From contig NZ_WSZK01000041.1 of the NCBI RefSeq assembly GCF_009791395.1, positions 1-33,784 of the forward strand: DNA of 33,784 nucleotides, written 5' to 3'. Numbering within the stretch: the first letter of the stretch is position 1; each line of letters begins with the position of its first letter. This document shows, piece after piece, positions 33,776 through 33,784 of this stretch. The translations under genes were made by a program, and so were the position numbers. A model generated the notes under the pieces. That model searched no databases, had not been told where the DNA came from, and saw only the letters and a list, made by a program, of their open reading frames with translations. The stretch comes from Halomarina oriensis (lineage in GTDB: Archaea > Halobacteriota > Halobacteria > Halobacteriales > Haloarculaceae).

Positions 33776-33784
33776 TAGGATACT

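Noticed and set aside
33012-33776. Minus-strand 254-residue frame over the EamA gene and tRNA
   Set aside because: It overlaps a complete tRNA-Pro and a membrane-protein gene; composition is that of a shadow frame.

Overview
This window comes from a halophilic archaeon (class Halobacteria). The DNA is very GC-rich. The soluble proteins are strongly acidic and use GAC/GAG/GTC codons heavily. Several start codons sit 25-31 nt downstream of A/T-rich TATA-like boxes, as in leaderless haloarchaeal transcripts. Diagnostic families are present: a Bat-type HTH_10 regulator, archaeal Pus10 and TrmY, a TrmB regulator, a Tat lipoprotein and haloarchaeal nucleotide-sugar enzymes. The genus cannot be fixed from the sequence alone.

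Layout, left to right. 1-5.7 kb: a winged-helix/zinc-ribbon regulator cut by the left edge (-), RNase HII (-), a Bat-like HTH_10 regulator (+), a 46-residue microprotein with a palindromic operator (-), Pus10 (-) and a DUF389 membrane protein (+). 5.7-8.7 kb: a DUF1328 mini membrane protein, a carotenoid oxygenase, a 38-residue Cys/His microprotein, and a 25-residue leaderless ORF overlapping a 241-residue unknown gene, all (-). 9.0-12.9 kb: a GlmU-like bifunctional nucleotidyltransferase overlapping glmS, then a two-domain VOC dioxygenase, all (+). 12.9-16.2 kb: a site-2-protease-like M50 peptidase (-) and an orphan Tat lipoprotein binding protein with a strong iron-box operator (+). 16.3-20.6 kb: the mutS-mutL operon. 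20.7-21.8 kb: a secreted acidic protein with two Excalibur domains (-). 22.1-27.9 kb: a nucleotide-sugar island made of UDP-sulfoquinovose synthase plus two further SDR epimerases (+), a 95-residue unknown (-), and divergent aglF-like (-) and aglM-like (+) genes. 28.0-33.8 kb: a TIM-barrel isomerase (+), a large MMPL/RND transporter (-) divergent from a TrmB-family regulator (+), TrmY (+), a half-size EamA transporter (+) and tRNA-Pro(CGG) (+).

How the genes may work together. GlmS and the GlmU-like enzyme feed UDP-GlcNAc-type precursors. AglF and AglM homologues make UDP-glucose and UDP-glucuronate. The sulfoquinovose synthase operon would add a sulfonated sugar and derivatives. Together they look like a donor-sugar supply for surface glycans, and the large extracellular loop of the MMPL transporter in the same window carries eight N-glycosylation sequons. 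Pus10 and TrmY act one after the other on tRNA position 54. The most interesting unexplained items are the small proteins, the short palindromes that sit exactly between TATA box and start codon (2774-2794, 14880-14897, 22053-22073, and the nested dyad at 31582-31602), and the sulfoquinovose-synthase/SDR operon. I saw no CRISPR array, insertion sequence, integrase or phage gene; the window reads as chromosomal core with accessory surface-sugar functions.
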